Positions 26,564 through 37,808 are shown, counted from the first letter of the stretch. The stretch: DNA of 64,000 bases from Noviherbaspirillum galbum (GCF_010974945.1 NZ_JAAIVB010000079.1:62001-126000); one strand, 5' to 3'. The notes: generated by a model not told the origin, from the letters alone. Numbers and translations are program-made.

Positions 26564-27928
26564 ATGCAATTCCGAATCGCCGGATTGCTGGCGGCATGGC
26601 TTTTCTGCCTGCCGCTGGCTGCCCATGCCGTCCAGGCCCAGGAAACCACGTTGAAGAACGGCATGAAGATCATCGTCACCGAAGACCATCGCGCGCCGAC
26701 CGTCGCGCACATGATCTGGTACAAGACAGGTTCGATGGACGAAGTGAACGGCACCACCGGGGTGGCGCACGCCCTCGAGCACATGATGTTCAAGGCCACC
26801 AAGACCATGAAGTCCGGCGAGTTCAGCAAGCGCGTTGCCGCCATGGGCGGACGGGAAAACGCCTTCACCAACAAGGATTACACCGCCTACTTCCAGCAGA
26901 TCGAGAAGTCGCGCCTCGAACAGGTGATGGCGTTGGAAGCCGACCGCATGGCGAACCTCGTGTTCGACAAGGACGAGTTTTCCCGCGAGATCAAGGTGGT
27001 GATGGAGGAGCGCCGCTGGCGCACCGATGACCAGCCGATTCCCCTGCTGTACGAGGAGCTGAACGCTGCGGCATTCAAGGCCAATCCCTACCATCATCCG
27101 GTCATCGGCTGGATGAGCGACCTGAAGAGCATGACGGTGAACGACGTGAAGTCCTGGTACCAGCGCTGGTACGCGCCGAACAACGCCACCATGATTGTCG
27201 CCGGCGACGTCGACCCGAAGAAGGTGTTCCAGCTCGCCGACAAGTACTTCGGCAAGCTGCCGCGCAAGGCATTGCAGGCGACCCGTCCGCAGGAAGAGCC
27301 GGCGCAGCACGGCTTGCGGCGGATCACCGTGAAGGCGCCGGCAGAGAATCCCTACGTCGCGCTCGCCTTCCAGGCGCCCACCCTGCGCAACGTCGAGAAG
27401 GACGACGAATCGCATGCGCTGGACGTGCTCGCCGGCGTGCTCGACGGCTACGACAATGCCCGTCTCAATGCGCACCTGGTGCGCACCGACAAGGTCGCCA
27501 ACTCGGCCGGCGCGAGCTTCGTGAACGTGTCGCGCGGTCCGTCGCTGTTCATCCTGGACGGCACGCCCGCAAAGGGCGTGAGCGCGGAGGAACTCGAGAA
27601 GCGCCTGCGGGAAGAGGTTCGCCGCGTCGCCACCGAAGGCGTGTCGGAAGAGGAGCTCAAGCGCGTCAAGGCGCAGCTGATCGCGGCGCAGATCTACAAG
27701 CGCGACTCCGCCTTCGGCCAAGCCATGGAGATCGGGATCATGGAGATGAGCGGGCTGTCGCACCGGGACATCGACCGCATCCTCGAGAAGCTCAAGGCCG
27801 TCACGGCGGAGCAGGTGAAGGCCGTGGCGCAGAAGTACTTCGGCGACGACAGTCTGACCGTGGCCACGCTGGTGCCCTTGCCGCTGACGGAAAAGCCGGC
27901 CGGCCCGCCCGCGGGCCTGCGTCATTGA
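26564..27928 (+). CDS. M16 family zinc metallopeptidase (catalytic member)
   Basis: 454 residues with a signal peptide (MQFRIAGLLAAWLFCLPLAAHAVQA). The inverted zinc motif H69-A-L-E72-H73 is intact, with the downstream Glu in 'EADRMANLVFDKDEFSREIKVVMEERR'. A second M16 C domain follows. It is exported, probably periplasmic, and degrades peptides. The next gene is a paralogue lacking the zinc motif, which suggests an alpha/beta pair like mitochondrial processing peptidase. Divergent from ftsY. Confidence 0.92.
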   Translation: MQFRIAGLLAAWLFCLPLAAHAVQAQETTLKNGMKIIVTEDHRAPTVAHMIWYKTGSMDEVNGTTGVAHALEHMMFKATKTMKSGEFSKRVAAMGGRENAFTNKDYTAYFQQIEKSRLEQVMALEADRMANLVFDKDEFSREIKVVMEERRWRTDDQPIPLLYEELNAAAFKANPYHHPVIGWMSDLKSMTVNDVKSWYQRWYAPNNATMIVAGDVDPKKVFQLADKYFGKLPRKALQATRPQEEPAQHGLRRITVKAPAENPYVALAFQAPTLRNVEKDDESHALDVLAGVLDGYDNARLNAHLVRTDKVANSAGASFVNVSRGPSLFILDGTPAKGVSAEELEKRLREEVRRVATEGVSEEELKRVKAQLIAAQIYKRDSAFGQAMEIGIMEMSGLSHRDIDRILEKLKAVTAEQVKAVAQKYFGDDSLTVATLVPLPLTEKPAGPPAGLRH

Positions 27929-27953
27929 CAATCCATTTCCTGACGATTCCATC

Positions 27954-29279
27954 ATGATGAAACGCTTGCTGATCGCCTTCGGCCTGTCGCTGGTGGCGCT
28001 GGCCCCCGCCCGGGCCACACTCAAGATCCAATCCTGGACCCTGGACAACGGCGCGAAGGTGCTGTTCGTCGAGAACCACGCCATTCCCATCGTCGACCTG
28101 CGGGTCGATTTCGACGCCGGTTCCCGCCGCGATCCCCAGGGCAAGGCCGGCACCGCCGCGCTGACCAACGCCATGCTCGCGCGCGGACTGCACGCGTCCA
28201 CATCGCCTTTCAGCGAGCCGGCGATGACCGAGGCCGAGATTTCCAACACGCTCGCCGATACCGCCGCCCAGCGCGGCGGCGACGTGACGCAGGACTATGG
28301 CGGCGTGGGGCTGCGGACGCTGTCGAGCGCGGCCGAACGCGACAAGTCGGTGGCGATCATCGCCCGCCTGCTTGCCCAGCCCAGCTTTCCGCAAGACTTC
28401 TTCGAGCGGGACAAGGCGCGCACGCTGGCCGGCATCCGCGAGGATGAAACCAAGCCGGATGCCATCGCCGGCAAGGCGTTCTGGCGCACGCTCTACGGGG
28501 CGCATCCCTACGGGCAGCAGGAGACCGTGGCGACGGTCGAAGCAATCACCCGCGACGACCTGGCGGCCTTCCACCAGCGGCACTACGTCGCGAACCGGGC
28601 GGTCATTTCCATGATCGGCGACCTGACCCGCGGCGACGCGGATGCCATCGCCCGCCAGCTGACGGCGCGCCTGCCCCAGGGCCAGCCGCTCCCGGCCCTT
28701 CCCGAGGTGAGCATCGGCCCGGGACGCGAAGAGCGCATCGCGCATCCCGCATCGCAGACGCACGTCATGCTGGGCATGCCGGCGATCGTGCGCGGCGAGC
28801 CGGATTACTTTCCGCTGCTCGTCGGCAACTATGCGCTCGGCGGCGGCGGATTCGTGTCGCGCCTGATGACCGAGGTGCGCGAAAAGCGCGGACTATCCTA
28901 CGGCGCCTACAGCTACTTCGTGCCGCTGGCGCAGCAGGGGCCGTTCGAGGCCGGCTTCGAGACCGAGCGCGAACAGACCGCCCAGGCGCTCAAGGTGATG
29001 CGCGAAACGATCGCGACCTTCCTGCGCGACGGGCCCACGCGGCAAGAGCTGAAGGCCGCCAAGGACAACCTCGTCGGCGGCTTCGCCCTGCGCATCGACG
29101 ACAACAAGAAGATCCTCGACAACATCGCCGCGATCGGTTTCTACAACCTGCCGCTCGATTATCTCGATACCTGGACCGCGCGCGTCGAGAAGGTGACCAT
29201 CGAGGACATCCGCCGCGCCTTCGGCCGCAAGGTCGCGATGGACAAGTTGTCGACCGTCATCGTCGGTAACACGAAATGA
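27954..29279 (+). CDS. M16 family peptidase-like protein, zinc motif absent
   Basis: 441 residues with a signal peptide. The fold follows M16, with the C-terminal 'GGGGFVSRLMTEVREKRGLSYGAYSYF' block (glycine-rich, R/Y substrate site) well kept. At the place of HxxEH it reads 'GKAGTAALTNAML', so no zinc ligands. It probably is the non-catalytic partner of the preceding gene, 25 bp upstream. It overlaps rsmD by 4 bp (ATGA). Confidence 0.9.
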   Translation: MMKRLLIAFGLSLVALAPARATLKIQSWTLDNGAKVLFVENHAIPIVDLRVDFDAGSRRDPQGKAGTAALTNAMLARGLHASTSPFSEPAMTEAEISNTLADTAAQRGGDVTQDYGGVGLRTLSSAAERDKSVAIIARLLAQPSFPQDFFERDKARTLAGIREDETKPDAIAGKAFWRTLYGAHPYGQQETVATVEAITRDDLAAFHQRHYVANRAVISMIGDLTRGDADAIARQLTARLPQGQPLPALPEVSIGPGREERIAHPASQTHVMLGMPAIVRGEPDYFPLLVGNYALGGGGFVSRLMTEVREKRGLSYGAYSYFVPLAQQGPFEAGFETEREQTAQALKVMRETIATFLRDGPTRQELKAAKDNLVGGFALRIDDNKKILDNIAAIGFYNLPLDYLDTWTARVEKVTIEDIRRAFGRKVAMDKLSTVIVGNTK

Positions 29280-29971
29280 GCCTCGCCCGCACGCGCAAGG
29301 CCGCGCACCCGGAGAAGGGAATCGCCAAGGCGAAGGGCAGGCCCGCCGGGAAGGCGGACGCACAGCACGCGCCCCACCAGGTGCGCATCATCGGCGGGCA
29401 ATGGAAGCGCACGCCGCTGGCGGTGCTCGATGCGGAAGGCTTACGTCCGACGCCGGACCGGGTGAGGGAGACGGTGTTCAACTGGCTCAACCACCTGCTC
29501 GGCAATGACTGGCCGGCCATCACCTGCCTCGACCTGTTCGCCGGCACCGGCGCGCTCGGTTTCGAGGCGGCGAGCCGCGGCGCGGCCGGCGTGACGCTGG
29601 TCGAGTCCCATGCCGGCGCGACCCGGCAGCTCGAGGCCACCCGCCTCAAGCTGGGGGCGGAGCAGGTCAAGGTGCGGCGCGGCGACGCGCTGGCCGTCGC
29701 CAGCCAGCTCGCGGCGGCAGGCGAGCGCTTCGACCTCATCTTCCTCGACCCGCCCTTCCATCATGACTGGATGGTAAAAACACTACCGTTGTGCCGGCAG
29801 CTATTGACAAAGGGCGGCTTGGTATATGCTGAAGCCGAGAGGCCGCTCGATGAAGGTGCCGGAGAGGCGCCGGAATGGATGGCGGGCTGGGAGGCGGTAC
29901 GCGCCGACAAGGCGGGCATGTCTTGTTTCCACTTGCTGCGGTGCAAGGAAACTCCCCAAAATCAGGCATAA
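29276..29971 (+). CDS. rsmD: 16S rRNA (guanine(966)-N2)-methyltransferase
   Basis: 231 residues. 'RIIGGQWKRTPL' and 'RPTPDRVRETVFNWL' are RsmD openers (here 'LRPTPDRVRETVFNWLNHLL'). The SAM motif is 'CLDLFAGTGALGFEAASRGA' and the catalytic motif 'DPPFHHD'. A basic N-terminal extension of about 38 residues is longer than in most homologues. It methylates the small subunit during assembly. Coupled to the M16 pair. Confidence 0.93.
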   Translation: MSLARTRKAAHPEKGIAKAKGRPAGKADAQHAPHQVRIIGGQWKRTPLAVLDAEGLRPTPDRVRETVFNWLNHLLGNDWPAITCLDLFAGTGALGFEAASRGAAGVTLVESHAGATRQLEATRLKLGAEQVKVRRGDALAVASQLAAAGERFDLIFLDPPFHHDWMVKTLPLCRQLLTKGGLVYAEAERPLDEGAGEAPEWMAGWEAVRADKAGMSCFHLLRCKETPQNQA

Positions 29972-30020
29972 TTCGGTGTGGAATCAATCCTGGTGCACAT
30001 GGCGGCAACCCGCTCCATGA

Positions 30021-30837
<817 letters not shown>

Positions 30838-30846
30838 GGGCCAGCC

Positions 30847-31938
30847 TCAGGCGCTCCTGACCACGCGGTTGCGTCCGCCCTGCTTGGCCTGGTAAAGCGC
30901 CTCGTCGGCGCGCGCGAGGAAGCGGCGCGCCGCCGTATCCACTCCCTCCTTGCCGGCCAGGTCCAGCGCCGCGAGGCCGATGGATACCGTTACGTCGAGC
31001 GCTGCGCCGCTGGTCAGCGTCAGCGGGGTTTCGGCGATGCTCTGGCGGATGCGTTCCGCGACGACGGCGGCATCGTCCATGCCGGCGTCGATCAGGACCA
31101 CGACGAATTCCTCGCCGCCGAAGCGGCCCAGCGCATCCGACAGCCGCAGCTCCGCCTTGATCCGTCCCGCCACGCCGCGCAGCACCTCGTCTCCCGCCTG
31201 GTGCCCGATGCGGTCGTTGATCCGCTTGAAATGATCGATGTCGATGTACAGGCAGGACAGGGCATGCCCATGCCGCCGCGCGCGCCCGATCTCCTCGAGC
31301 AGCCGGCGCTCCACGTAGCGCCGGTTGTTGATGCCGGTGAGCGGATCGGTGAGGCCGATGTGCTTGAGCTTTTCGGTGTTGATGACGTTCTCGAGGCTGA
31401 TCGCCACGATGGAGCCCATGTGCTCCAGGAATTCCGTGCCCATGGCGGGATCGAATCGCGCCCGGTTCCGGCTGCCGAGGGCCAGGCAGCCGATCAGCCG
31501 GTGCCGGCGGATCAGCGGGATCGCGGCTACCGATGCCGGCGCCGCCATTGGTTCCGGAAAGAGCGTGCCGTGCATGGGTTCCGCATAGGGGCCGAGCACC
31601 GGCGCGTACAGCCGGTCGGCCAGTTCGCCGAGCTCGGTCTCTTCGTTCAGGAAGATCAGGTTGGGAAGGTCGCCGAAGCGGATGTTCAGCTCCGCGAGGA
31701 TGCGGCGCACGTCGTAGTCCGGGTCGAGCAGGGACAAGGTCACGACGTCCAAGTCCGCATCCTTGGCGAAGCGCGTGAACATGATGTCGATGAGGTCCTG
31801 GAAGCCGGCGGCGCCGATGAACTGCAGGTCGTAGGCCTGGTAGCGCTTGAGAATCTGCTGGTTTTCCTGGGCCAGTTTCAGAAGCTGGGCCAGCTCCTGT
31901 CGGAGGCGGTGATTTTCACTGGCCAGGTCCTGCGGCAT
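30847..31938 (-). CDS. Diguanylate cyclase with N-terminal DUF484/GAF-like sensor
   Basis: 363 residues: a short coiled region (about 5-35), a DUF484/GAF-like domain (about 40-170, 'FIGAAGFQDLIDIMFTRFAKDADLDVVTLSLLDPDYDVR'), then a GGDEF domain from about 190. The active site is GGEEF, a functional variant. An RLSD inhibitory (I) site lies five residues before it. No membrane helices, so cytoplasmic. It should make cyclic di-GMP and be feedback-inhibited. Ligand of the sensor unknown. Confidence 0.9.
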   Translation of the reverse strand: MPQDLASENHRLRQELAQLLKLAQENQQILKRYQAYDLQFIGAAGFQDLIDIMFTRFAKDADLDVVTLSLLDPDYDVRRILAELNIRFGDLPNLIFLNEETELGELADRLYAPVLGPYAEPMHGTLFPEPMAAPASVAAIPLIRRHRLIGCLALGSRNRARFDPAMGTEFLEHMGSIVAISLENVINTEKLKHIGLTDPLTGINNRRYVERRLLEEIGRARRHGHALSCLYIDIDHFKRINDRIGHQAGDEVLRGVAGRIKAELRLSDALGRFGGEEFVVVLIDAGMDDAAVVAERIRQSIAETPLTLTSGAALDVTVSIGLAALDLAGKEGVDTAARRFLARADEALYQAKQGGRNRVVRSA

Positions 31939-32040
31939 GCAAACGACTCCCGTACCTTGAACGGAAAAATGGAAGGAAACCCGAGGGGGTGATGGCCACG
32001 CTACCGTGGCTTCGTCGAAGCGTCAAGTTCCGGAAGGAAA

Positions 32041-32892
32041 TTAAAAGGCCAGTGTGACTTCCATGTCTTGACCAACCCGCAAGACTTCCCCTTCGCCCTT
32101 GGCCAGGATGGCATTCATGCCGAAGGTAATGCCGCCATCGACCTTGGGGTTGGCGCGATAGGTTTGCAGGATGTCCATCGGGTCGGGGCCGAACGCTCCG
32201 GTGGCCTGGTCGACCGAGGGCATGGGGCAGCGCGGGCAGGGCTTGACCGGCTTCAGCTCGGCCTCGCCCGCGGTGAGGGCGCTGGCATAGTCCTCTTCGA
32301 AGGCCTCGACGCCGGCGATGACCAGGTTGGGACGGAAACGGTTCATGGGCAGCGCGTTCCGTCCCTGCGCCGCCAGCTTGCCGTTCAGGTCGTCGAGCGA
32401 CGCCTGGGAAATGACGAGCACCGGGTAGCCGTCCGAGAAGAAGGTCGGTGCTTCCACGCCGCCGGTCCACCGGGTATTGGCGATGCGTTTGGCTTCGGCA
32501 TGGAAGCGCACCAGGCGGCAGGGCACGCCGAGGAAATTGCTGAACCAGGTCGCCGTCACCTCGTCGCAGTCGTAGGCATCGACGGTGTCGTTCCAGACCT
32601 TCACCCGCACCACCCGGGCGTCGTCGGGATGCGGCAGGTCCAGCGGAATTTCAAGCCGCAGCATGCCAGGCGCCCGCAACTCCAGCGTCTCCAGCTTGAG
32701 GCGCGGCGTGATCAGCGCCATCCGCGGATGCTCGCGCTGCGTCATGAACTCGCCATCCGCATCCACCACCATCCATTCGCGGTCATAGATCTGCTGGCTC
32801 ATGAGCCCGGCGGGCGTGATGACGGCCTCGCGCAGCGAGATGCCGGCGCAGGACTTGATGGGGTACAGGTTGAGTTCGGTGATGACGGCCAT
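32041..32892 (-). CDS. MOSC domain-containing protein (YcbX-like)
   Basis: 283 residues: an N-terminal beta-barrel MOSC_N domain ('ITELNLYPIKSCAGISLREA') and a C-terminal MOSC domain ('FSDGYPVLVISQASLDDLN', 'RFRPNLVIAG') with 'KPCPRCPMP', where the first region Cys is the expected molybdenum-cofactor ligand. Relatives detoxify N-hydroxylated bases and amidoximes. It is 9 bp downstream of ychF on the same strand. Confidence 0.9.
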   Translation of the reverse strand: MAVITELNLYPIKSCAGISLREAVITPAGLMSQQIYDREWMVVDADGEFMTQREHPRMALITPRLKLETLELRAPGMLRLEIPLDLPHPDDARVVRVKVWNDTVDAYDCDEVTATWFSNFLGVPCRLVRFHAEAKRIANTRWTGGVEAPTFFSDGYPVLVISQASLDDLNGKLAAQGRNALPMNRFRPNLVIAGVEAFEEDYASALTAGEAELKPVKPCPRCPMPSVDQATGAFGPDPMDILQTYRANPKVDGGITFGMNAILAKGEGEVLRVGQDMEVTLAF

Positions 32893-32901
32893 GGGGGTTG
32901 C

Positions 32902-33993
32902 TTAGACGTTGAACAGGAAGTTCAGCACGTCGCCATCCTTGACGACGTACTCCTTGCCTTCGGCGCGCATCTTGCCCGCTTCCTTGGCGCCCTGTTCGCC
33001 CTTGCAGGCGATGTAGTCGTCGAAGGCGATGGTCTGGGCACGGATGAAGCCGCGCTCGAAGTCGGTGTGGATGACGCCGGCGGCCTGGGGCGCGGTGGCG
33101 CCGACGGGGACGGTCCAGGCGCGCACTTCCTTGACGCCGGCGGTGAAGTAGGTCTGCAGGCCAAGCAGCTTGAAGCCGGCGCGGATGAGGCGGTTCAAGC
33201 CCGGCTCTTCCATGCCCATGTCGGCCAGGAAAGCGGTCTTGTCGGCATCGTCCATGTCGGCGATGTCGGCCTCGATCGCGGCGCAGATGGCGACCAGCGG
33301 CGCGTTCTGCGACTTGGCGTAGTCGGACAGCTTGTCGAGCAGCGGGTTGTTCTCGAAGCCGTCCTCGGCCACGTTGCCGACGTACATCGCGGGCTTGGCG
33401 GTGATCAGGCACAGCGGCTTGATCAGGGCCATTTCCTCGGCGTCGAGGCCCATGGCGCGCACCGGCTTGGCGTCGTTGAGCTGGGGCAGGATGCGTTCGA
33501 GCAGGTTGACGAGCTTGATGGCTTCCTTGTCGCCGGCCTTGGCTTTCTTGCCTTCGCGCTGCGCGACCTTTTCCACGGTGGCCATGTCGGCCAGGGCCAG
33601 TTCGGTCTGGATGACCTCGATGTCGGCCAGCGGATCGACCTTGCCGGCCACGTGGATGACGTTGGCGTCTTCGAAGCAGCGCACGACGTTGACGATGGCG
33701 TCGGTCTCGCGGATGTGGGCCAGGAACTGGTTGCCGAGTCCTTCTCCCTTGGAGGCGCCCGCCACCAGGCCGGCGATGTCGACGAATTCCACCACCGCCG
33801 GCACGATGCGCTCCGGCTTCACGATGTCGGACAGCATGCCCAGGCGCGGGTCGGGAACTTCCACCACGCCGACGTTCGGCTCGATGGTGCAGAAAGGGTA
33901 GTTTTCCGCTGCGATGCCCGCCTTGGTCAGCGCGTTGAACAGTGTGGATTTGCCGACGTTAGGCAGGCCGACGATGCCGCATTTGAGACTCAT
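32902..33993 (-). CDS. ychF: Redox-regulated ATPase YchF (OLA1 family)
   Basis: 363 residues, the standard length. It starts '[23 protein letters not shown]' (P-loop), has '[20 protein letters not shown]' (G3), 'YVGNVAED' (altered G4, ATP-preferring), and the C-terminal TGS domain ('[29 protein letters not shown]'). A universally conserved, ribosome-associated ATPase linked to the oxidative stress response. Part of a pth-ychF neighbourhood seen across proteobacteria. Confidence 0.97.
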   Translation of the reverse strand: MSLKCGIVGLPNVGKSTLFNALTKAGIAAENYPFCTIEPNVGVVEVPDPRLGMLSDIVKPERIVPAVVEFVDIAGLVAGASKGEGLGNQFLAHIRETDAIVNVVRCFEDANVIHVAGKVDPLADIEVIQTELALADMATVEKVAQREGKKAKAGDKEAIKLVNLLERILPQLNDAKPVRAMGLDAEEMALIKPLCLITAKPAMYVGNVAEDGFENNPLLDKLSDYAKSQNAPLVAICAAIEADIADMDDADKTAFLADMGMEEPGLNRLIRAGFKLLGLQTYFTAGVKEVRAWTVPVGATAPQAAGVIHTDFERGFIRAQTIAFDDYIACKGEQGAKEAGKMRAEGKEYVVKDGDVLNFLFNV

Positions 33994-34160
33994 AGAATTC
34001 TTTCCAGGTGGGCCGGTTCACGGGGGAAGGTTCCGCGCCGGCCGGAAGACGTAGGGCAAGGCCGGGAAGCATGGCATGACAGGGCATGCATGACTCCGCG
34101 GCGGCTCGCCAAAAGACCGATATTGTACTTGAGACGGCCGCCATGAAGGCCGGCAACCCG

Positions 34161-35255
34161 TCAGAGCGGTTTCACGATCGACATGTCGGGCCGTTCCACG
34201 AAGGCGGCGAGGTCGTCGCGCATGCGTTCGCCTTCGGTGATCGCCAGCTTCCAGTTCAGCATGCGCAGCGCGTCGTTCTGTCCGTAGTAGTAGAAGTCGT
34301 TACGGTCGGGCAGCTTGCCGCGGGTGAGGGTCTGGAGGAAGGCGCGCGAAGGCGCTACCAGCACGACGTTCTCCATCCACTCGCGGTAGCGGCCGGACCG
34401 CGCGCGGCGCCACGGCAGGGTCTTGTCGAACCAGCCGGGCACGATGTGCGTGTTGAAATGCGGATAGAACACCAGCCCGCCTTGCGGATTCCCGGCGACC
34501 CGGGAATAGGGCAGGGCCAGGTGGTAGTCGATGAGGCCGCCATCCCAGTAGGTTCCGGCCGGCGCGCCGGGGATGTTCCTGACCGGCTCCATGATGAATG
34601 GCAGGGTGCCTGAAGCCATCAGCGCGGGGAACAGGTTGGCGTCGGTGAGCGGCGCGAACTGCGTGTCGAAGGCATCGAACTTCGCCTTCAGCCAGAACGC
34701 CGGTTCGCGCGCATCGCCGATGACCACGCGGCCTAGGTGGCTGGCGAGCTGCCTTCTCGCCACCAGGTTGCTGGCCACGGCCAGGCCGAAGCCGGCGGTG
34801 GCGGTGATGTTGCGCGTCGGATTCCTCAGCAGCGCCATGCCGCGCGCTGCGAGGATATGCAGGCGGTGATGGGGATGGCTGACGATTTCTCCTTCATGAC
34901 CGCCCATCATGCCTTGCAGGAAATCGACACAGGTCTTGGTGACATAGTCCGGCGAGGGCCGCGGTGGATAGCTCTGGGCGCAGTAGAGTTCGGAGAGGCG
35001 GGCGAATGCCGAGACCGGATCGGCGTGGCATGCCGCGGCCATGCGCCAGGCGCCGACCGAGGCGCCGATGAGCACCCGTTCCCGCGGTGCGGACGGCAGC
35101 CACTGGCCGAACGCCCACTGGTCGAGATGCTGGAAGATCAGGCCCTTCGGCCCGCCGGCCGCGGCGGGGATCACGGCGATGTCCTGCGCGCGCAGGCCAT
35201 GCTGGCGCAGATGCTCGAGCGCCTTGCGTCCGGCGCGGATGGTGATGGATTTCAT
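34161..35255 (-). CDS. Patatin-like phospholipase
   Basis: 364 residues. The nucleophile elbow 'IGASVGAW' (GxSxG), oxyanion loop 'GGPKGL', and the Asp dyad 'YWDGGLIDYH' are present, so it should be an active acyl hydrolase with a Ser-Asp dyad. No signal peptide. It sits between ychF and pth, where many genomes have nothing. The frame can also begin at GTG 35264, which overlaps the pth stop; the ATG at 35255 has an AAGTGAG-type site upstream. Confidence 0.88.
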   Translation of the reverse strand: MKSITIRAGRKALEHLRQHGLRAQDIAVIPAAAGGPKGLIFQHLDQWAFGQWLPSAPRERVLIGASVGAWRMAAACHADPVSAFARLSELYCAQSYPPRPSPDYVTKTCVDFLQGMMGGHEGEIVSHPHHRLHILAARGMALLRNPTRNITATAGFGLAVASNLVARRQLASHLGRVVIGDAREPAFWLKAKFDAFDTQFAPLTDANLFPALMASGTLPFIMEPVRNIPGAPAGTYWDGGLIDYHLALPYSRVAGNPQGGLVFYPHFNTHIVPGWFDKTLPWRRARSGRYREWMENVVLVAPSRAFLQTLTRGKLPDRNDFYYYGQNDALRMLNWKLAITEGERMRDDLAAFVERPDMSIVKPL

Positions 35256-35260
35256 TGCGC

Positions 35261-35836
35261 TCACTTCGCGCTATGCAGCTGCATCATCGCCGCTTCGAAC
35301 TTGCCCTCGCACAGCATTGGAATGACCGCCAGGCTTTTGTCGAGCGCGTCATTGATCAGCGACTGCTCTTCCTTGCGCGGACGATGCAGCACGAAATCGA
35401 CGACCGGCTGCTGCAGGTTGAGGGTGCGCGGATGGCCGATGCCGATGCGCAGGCGCCAGTAATCCTGCGTGCCGAGCGCAGCGGTAATGTCCTTGAGGCC
35501 ATTGTGGCCGCCGGAGGACCCGCCCTTCTTCAGGCGGGCGGCGCCCGGCGGCAGGTCGAGTTCGTCATGCGCGACGAGGACTTCGTCGGGCGCGATCTTG
35601 TAGAAGCGGGCGAGCGCGCCGACCGACTGGCCGGAGCGGTTCATGAAGGTTTGCGGTTCCAGCAGCCAGACTTCCTGGCCGGCGATGCGCGTCTTCGCCG
35701 CCAGCGCATTGAACCGGCTTTCGCGCGCAAGCGGGCTTGCGGCGAGGTTGTCGACGAGCCAGAACCCGGCGTTGTGCCGGGTCTGTTCATATTCGGGGCC
35801 GGGGTTGCCGAGCCCGACGATCAGGCGGATGGACAT
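35261..35836 (-). CDS. pth: Peptidyl-tRNA hydrolase
   Basis: 191 residues. '[25 protein letters not shown]' contains the catalytic His and Asn; '[12 protein letters not shown]', 'HDELDLPPG' (catalytic Asp) and '[13 protein letters not shown]' are diagnostic. It releases peptides from tRNAs dropped by stalled ribosomes. Confidence 0.97.
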   Translation of the reverse strand: MSIRLIVGLGNPGPEYEQTRHNAGFWLVDNLAASPLARESRFNALAAKTRIAGQEVWLLEPQTFMNRSGQSVGALARFYKIAPDEVLVAHDELDLPPGAARLKKGGSSGGHNGLKDITAALGTQDYWRLRIGIGHPRTLNLQQPVVDFVLHRPRKEEQSLINDALDKSLAVIPMLCEGKFEAAMMQLHSAK

Positions 35837-35972
35837 GAATGCGATGCGCGTTGCGGCATGGATACAGGAAAGTCTGGATTATCCCGGAAGTTGGCCGGGG
35901 CCGTCCATGGACGACTTGCCAATGCGGCGAAGACCTGTTTTCCGGTCGCGCCTTGTGCCATTCCATCGCCGG

Positions 35973-36001
35973 AAAAAAAAACCCGCCGGATGGCGGGTTT
36001 T
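35973..36001 (-). terminator. Intrinsic terminator after rplY
   Basis: On the reverse strand: stem AAAACCCGCC/GGCGGGTTTT around a four-base loop, then a run of nine T. It should separate rplY from pth. Confidence 0.88.
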
Positions 36002-36031
36002 GCGGACCGAAGCGCGAGTGCTTCTGGCGTA

Positions 36032-36640
36032 TTACTTCTTCTCTTCGTCGGCAGCGGCTTCGTCTGCGGAAACCTGGCCGGCCGGAACGGTCGCGATGGC
36101 GATCGTCGGATTTTCTTCCTGGCCGTGCTGAACGGCGGTCACGCCTGCGGGCAGGGTGATGTCGGACAGGTGGACGGATGCGCCGGCCTCGACCTTGGAC
36201 AGGTCGACTTCAACGAATTCCGGCAGCTGGCCGGGCAGGCAGCTGATGTCCAGTTCGGTCATCACGTGGCTGATGATCGCGCCGCCGAGCTTGACGGCCG
36301 GGGATACGTCAGCGTTCACGAAGTGCAGGGGCACCTTGACGTGGATCTTCTGGTTGGCATCGACGCGCTGGAAATCGACGTGCATCACGAGCTGCTTGAA
36401 CGCGTGCAGCTGGAAGTCGCGCAGCAGGACCTTTTCCACCTTGCCTTCGACATCCATGTCGAGGATGGAGGAGTGGAAGGCTTCCTTCTTCAGCGCGTGG
36501 TACAGCGCGTTGTGATCGAGAGCGATGGCGACCGGCGCGGTGCTGCCGCCGTAGATGATGCCGGGGGTTTGGCCTGCATTGCGCAGGCGGCGGCTCGCTC
36601 CGGACCCCTGCTCATTGCGTGGGAATGCAACTACTTTCAT
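36032..36640 (-). CDS. rplY: 50S ribosomal protein L25/general stress protein Ctc
   Basis: 202 residues, the long CTC form: an N-terminal L25 domain binding 5S rRNA ([32 protein letters not shown]), then a beta domain and an acidic tail ([11 protein letters not shown]). It follows prs on the same strand, the usual betaproteobacterial order. Confidence 0.96.
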   Translation of the reverse strand: MKVVAFPRNEQGSGASRRLRNAGQTPGIIYGGSTAPVAIALDHNALYHALKKEAFHSSILDMDVEGKVEKVLLRDFQLHAFKQLVMHVDFQRVDANQKIHVKVPLHFVNADVSPAVKLGGAIISHVMTELDISCLPGQLPEFVEVDLSKVEAGASVHLSDITLPAGVTAVQHGQEENPTIAIATVPAGQVSADEAAADEEKK

Positions 36641-36698
36641 GGTATTGCTCCAAAAATGGCACTAGGCCTGGTGAAGCCCCCCGCGACCAGGGGACATG

Positions 36699-36721
36699 GA
36701 AAACCCTCGCCTGGGCGAGGG
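36699..36721 (-). terminator. Probable terminator after prs
   Basis: Perfect 8-bp stem CCCTCGCC/GGCGAGGG with almost no loop, followed on the reverse strand by TTTTCC. The T-run is short, so read-through into rplY is possible. Confidence 0.55.
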
Positions 36722-36747
36722 TGAATGAATTCGAATGCTTGAATGCT

Positions 36748-37698
36748 TCAGTCGGCAAACAGCGAGCTGACCGAATCGCCCTTGGTGATGCGCTTGAAGG
36801 TTTCGGCCAGCAGTCCCGCGGAAGTCAGCTGGCGGATCTTGGGGCAGGCGCGCGCCGCGGTGCTCAGCGGGATGGTGTCGGTGACGACCAGTTCGTCCAG
36901 CGGCGACGTGGCGATGCGCTCGATGGCCGGGCCCGACAACACCGGGTGCGTACAGTAGGCGACGACCTTCTTCGCGCCGCGCTCCTTCAGCACCTCGGCC
37001 GCCTTGGTCAGCGTGCCGGCGGTATCGACCATGTCGTCCATGATCACGCAATTGCGGCCTTCCACGTCGCCGATGATGTGCATCACCTCGGACACGTTGG
37101 CCTTGGGACGGCGCTTGTCGATGATCGCCAGGTCGCAGTTCAGACGCTTTGCCAGCGCACGGGCACGCACCACGCCGCCGACGTCAGGCGACACCACGAG
37201 CAGGTCGTCATAGCGCTTTTCGACGAGGTCGCTCAGCAGGATGGGCGAGGCATAAATGTTGTCCACGGGAATGTCGAAGAAGCCCTGGATCTGGTCGGCG
37301 TGCAGGTCCATGATCAGGACGCGTTCGACGCCGGCCTGCTGCAGCATGTTGGCGACGACCTTCGCCGAGATTGCGACGCGGGCGGAACGCGGGCGGCGGT
37401 CCTGGCGGGCATAGCCGAAATAGGGGATGGCGGCGGTGATGCGTCCGGCCGATGCGCGCTTGAGGGCATCGACCATGAGCATGATTTCCATCAGGTTGTC
37501 GTTGGTCGGCGCGCAGGTCGATTGCAGGACGAAGACATCCTTGCCGCGCACGTTTTCATTGATTTCAACCATGACTTCGCCGTCGGAGAACTTGGAGACG
37601 ACGGCCTTGCCGAGGGGAATGCCGAGCTGCTTGACGACTCCAGCGGCCAGCTCCGGGTTTGCGTTGCCGGTAAAGACCATCAGGTTTTCAAGCGCCAT
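36748..37698 (-). CDS. prs: Ribose-phosphate pyrophosphokinase
   Basis: 316 residues. '[66 protein letters not shown]' and the PRPP loop '[13 protein letters not shown]' identify it. It makes PRPP for nucleotides, His, Trp and NAD. The ATG at 37698 ([18 protein letters not shown]) gives the family's normal length; the frame stays open upstream through the tRNA region but has no coding signal there. Confidence 0.97.
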   Translation of the reverse strand: MALENLMVFTGNANPELAAGVVKQLGIPLGKAVVSKFSDGEVMVEINENVRGKDVFVLQSTCAPTNDNLMEIMLMVDALKRASAGRITAAIPYFGYARQDRRPRSARVAISAKVVANMLQQAGVERVLIMDLHADQIQGFFDIPVDNIYASPILLSDLVEKRYDDLLVVSPDVGGVVRARALAKRLNCDLAIIDKRRPKANVSEVMHIIGDVEGRNCVIMDDMVDTAGTLTKAAEVLKERGAKKVVAYCTHPVLSGPAIERIATSPLDELVVTDTIPLSTAARACPKIRQLTSAGLLAETFKRITKGDSVSSLFAD

Positions 37699-37808
37699 GG
37701 GACACCTAGATCGAGCAGAGTAGAAAATGGAGTGAAGAATTTGAAAAGCCGCCAAAACATGACTCTTCGTCTTGCGTTGGCGGCTTGTCAGTGCTTCTTC
37801 TGTTTTAA

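Noticed and set aside
25155-26654. 499-codon forward ORF opposite ftsY
   Set aside because: Arg/Gly/His-rich shadow of the Pro/Ala repeat tract and NG domain.
33994-34160. Possible small gene between ychF and the patatin gene
   Set aside because: Short frames only, without ribosome-binding site or family resemblance.
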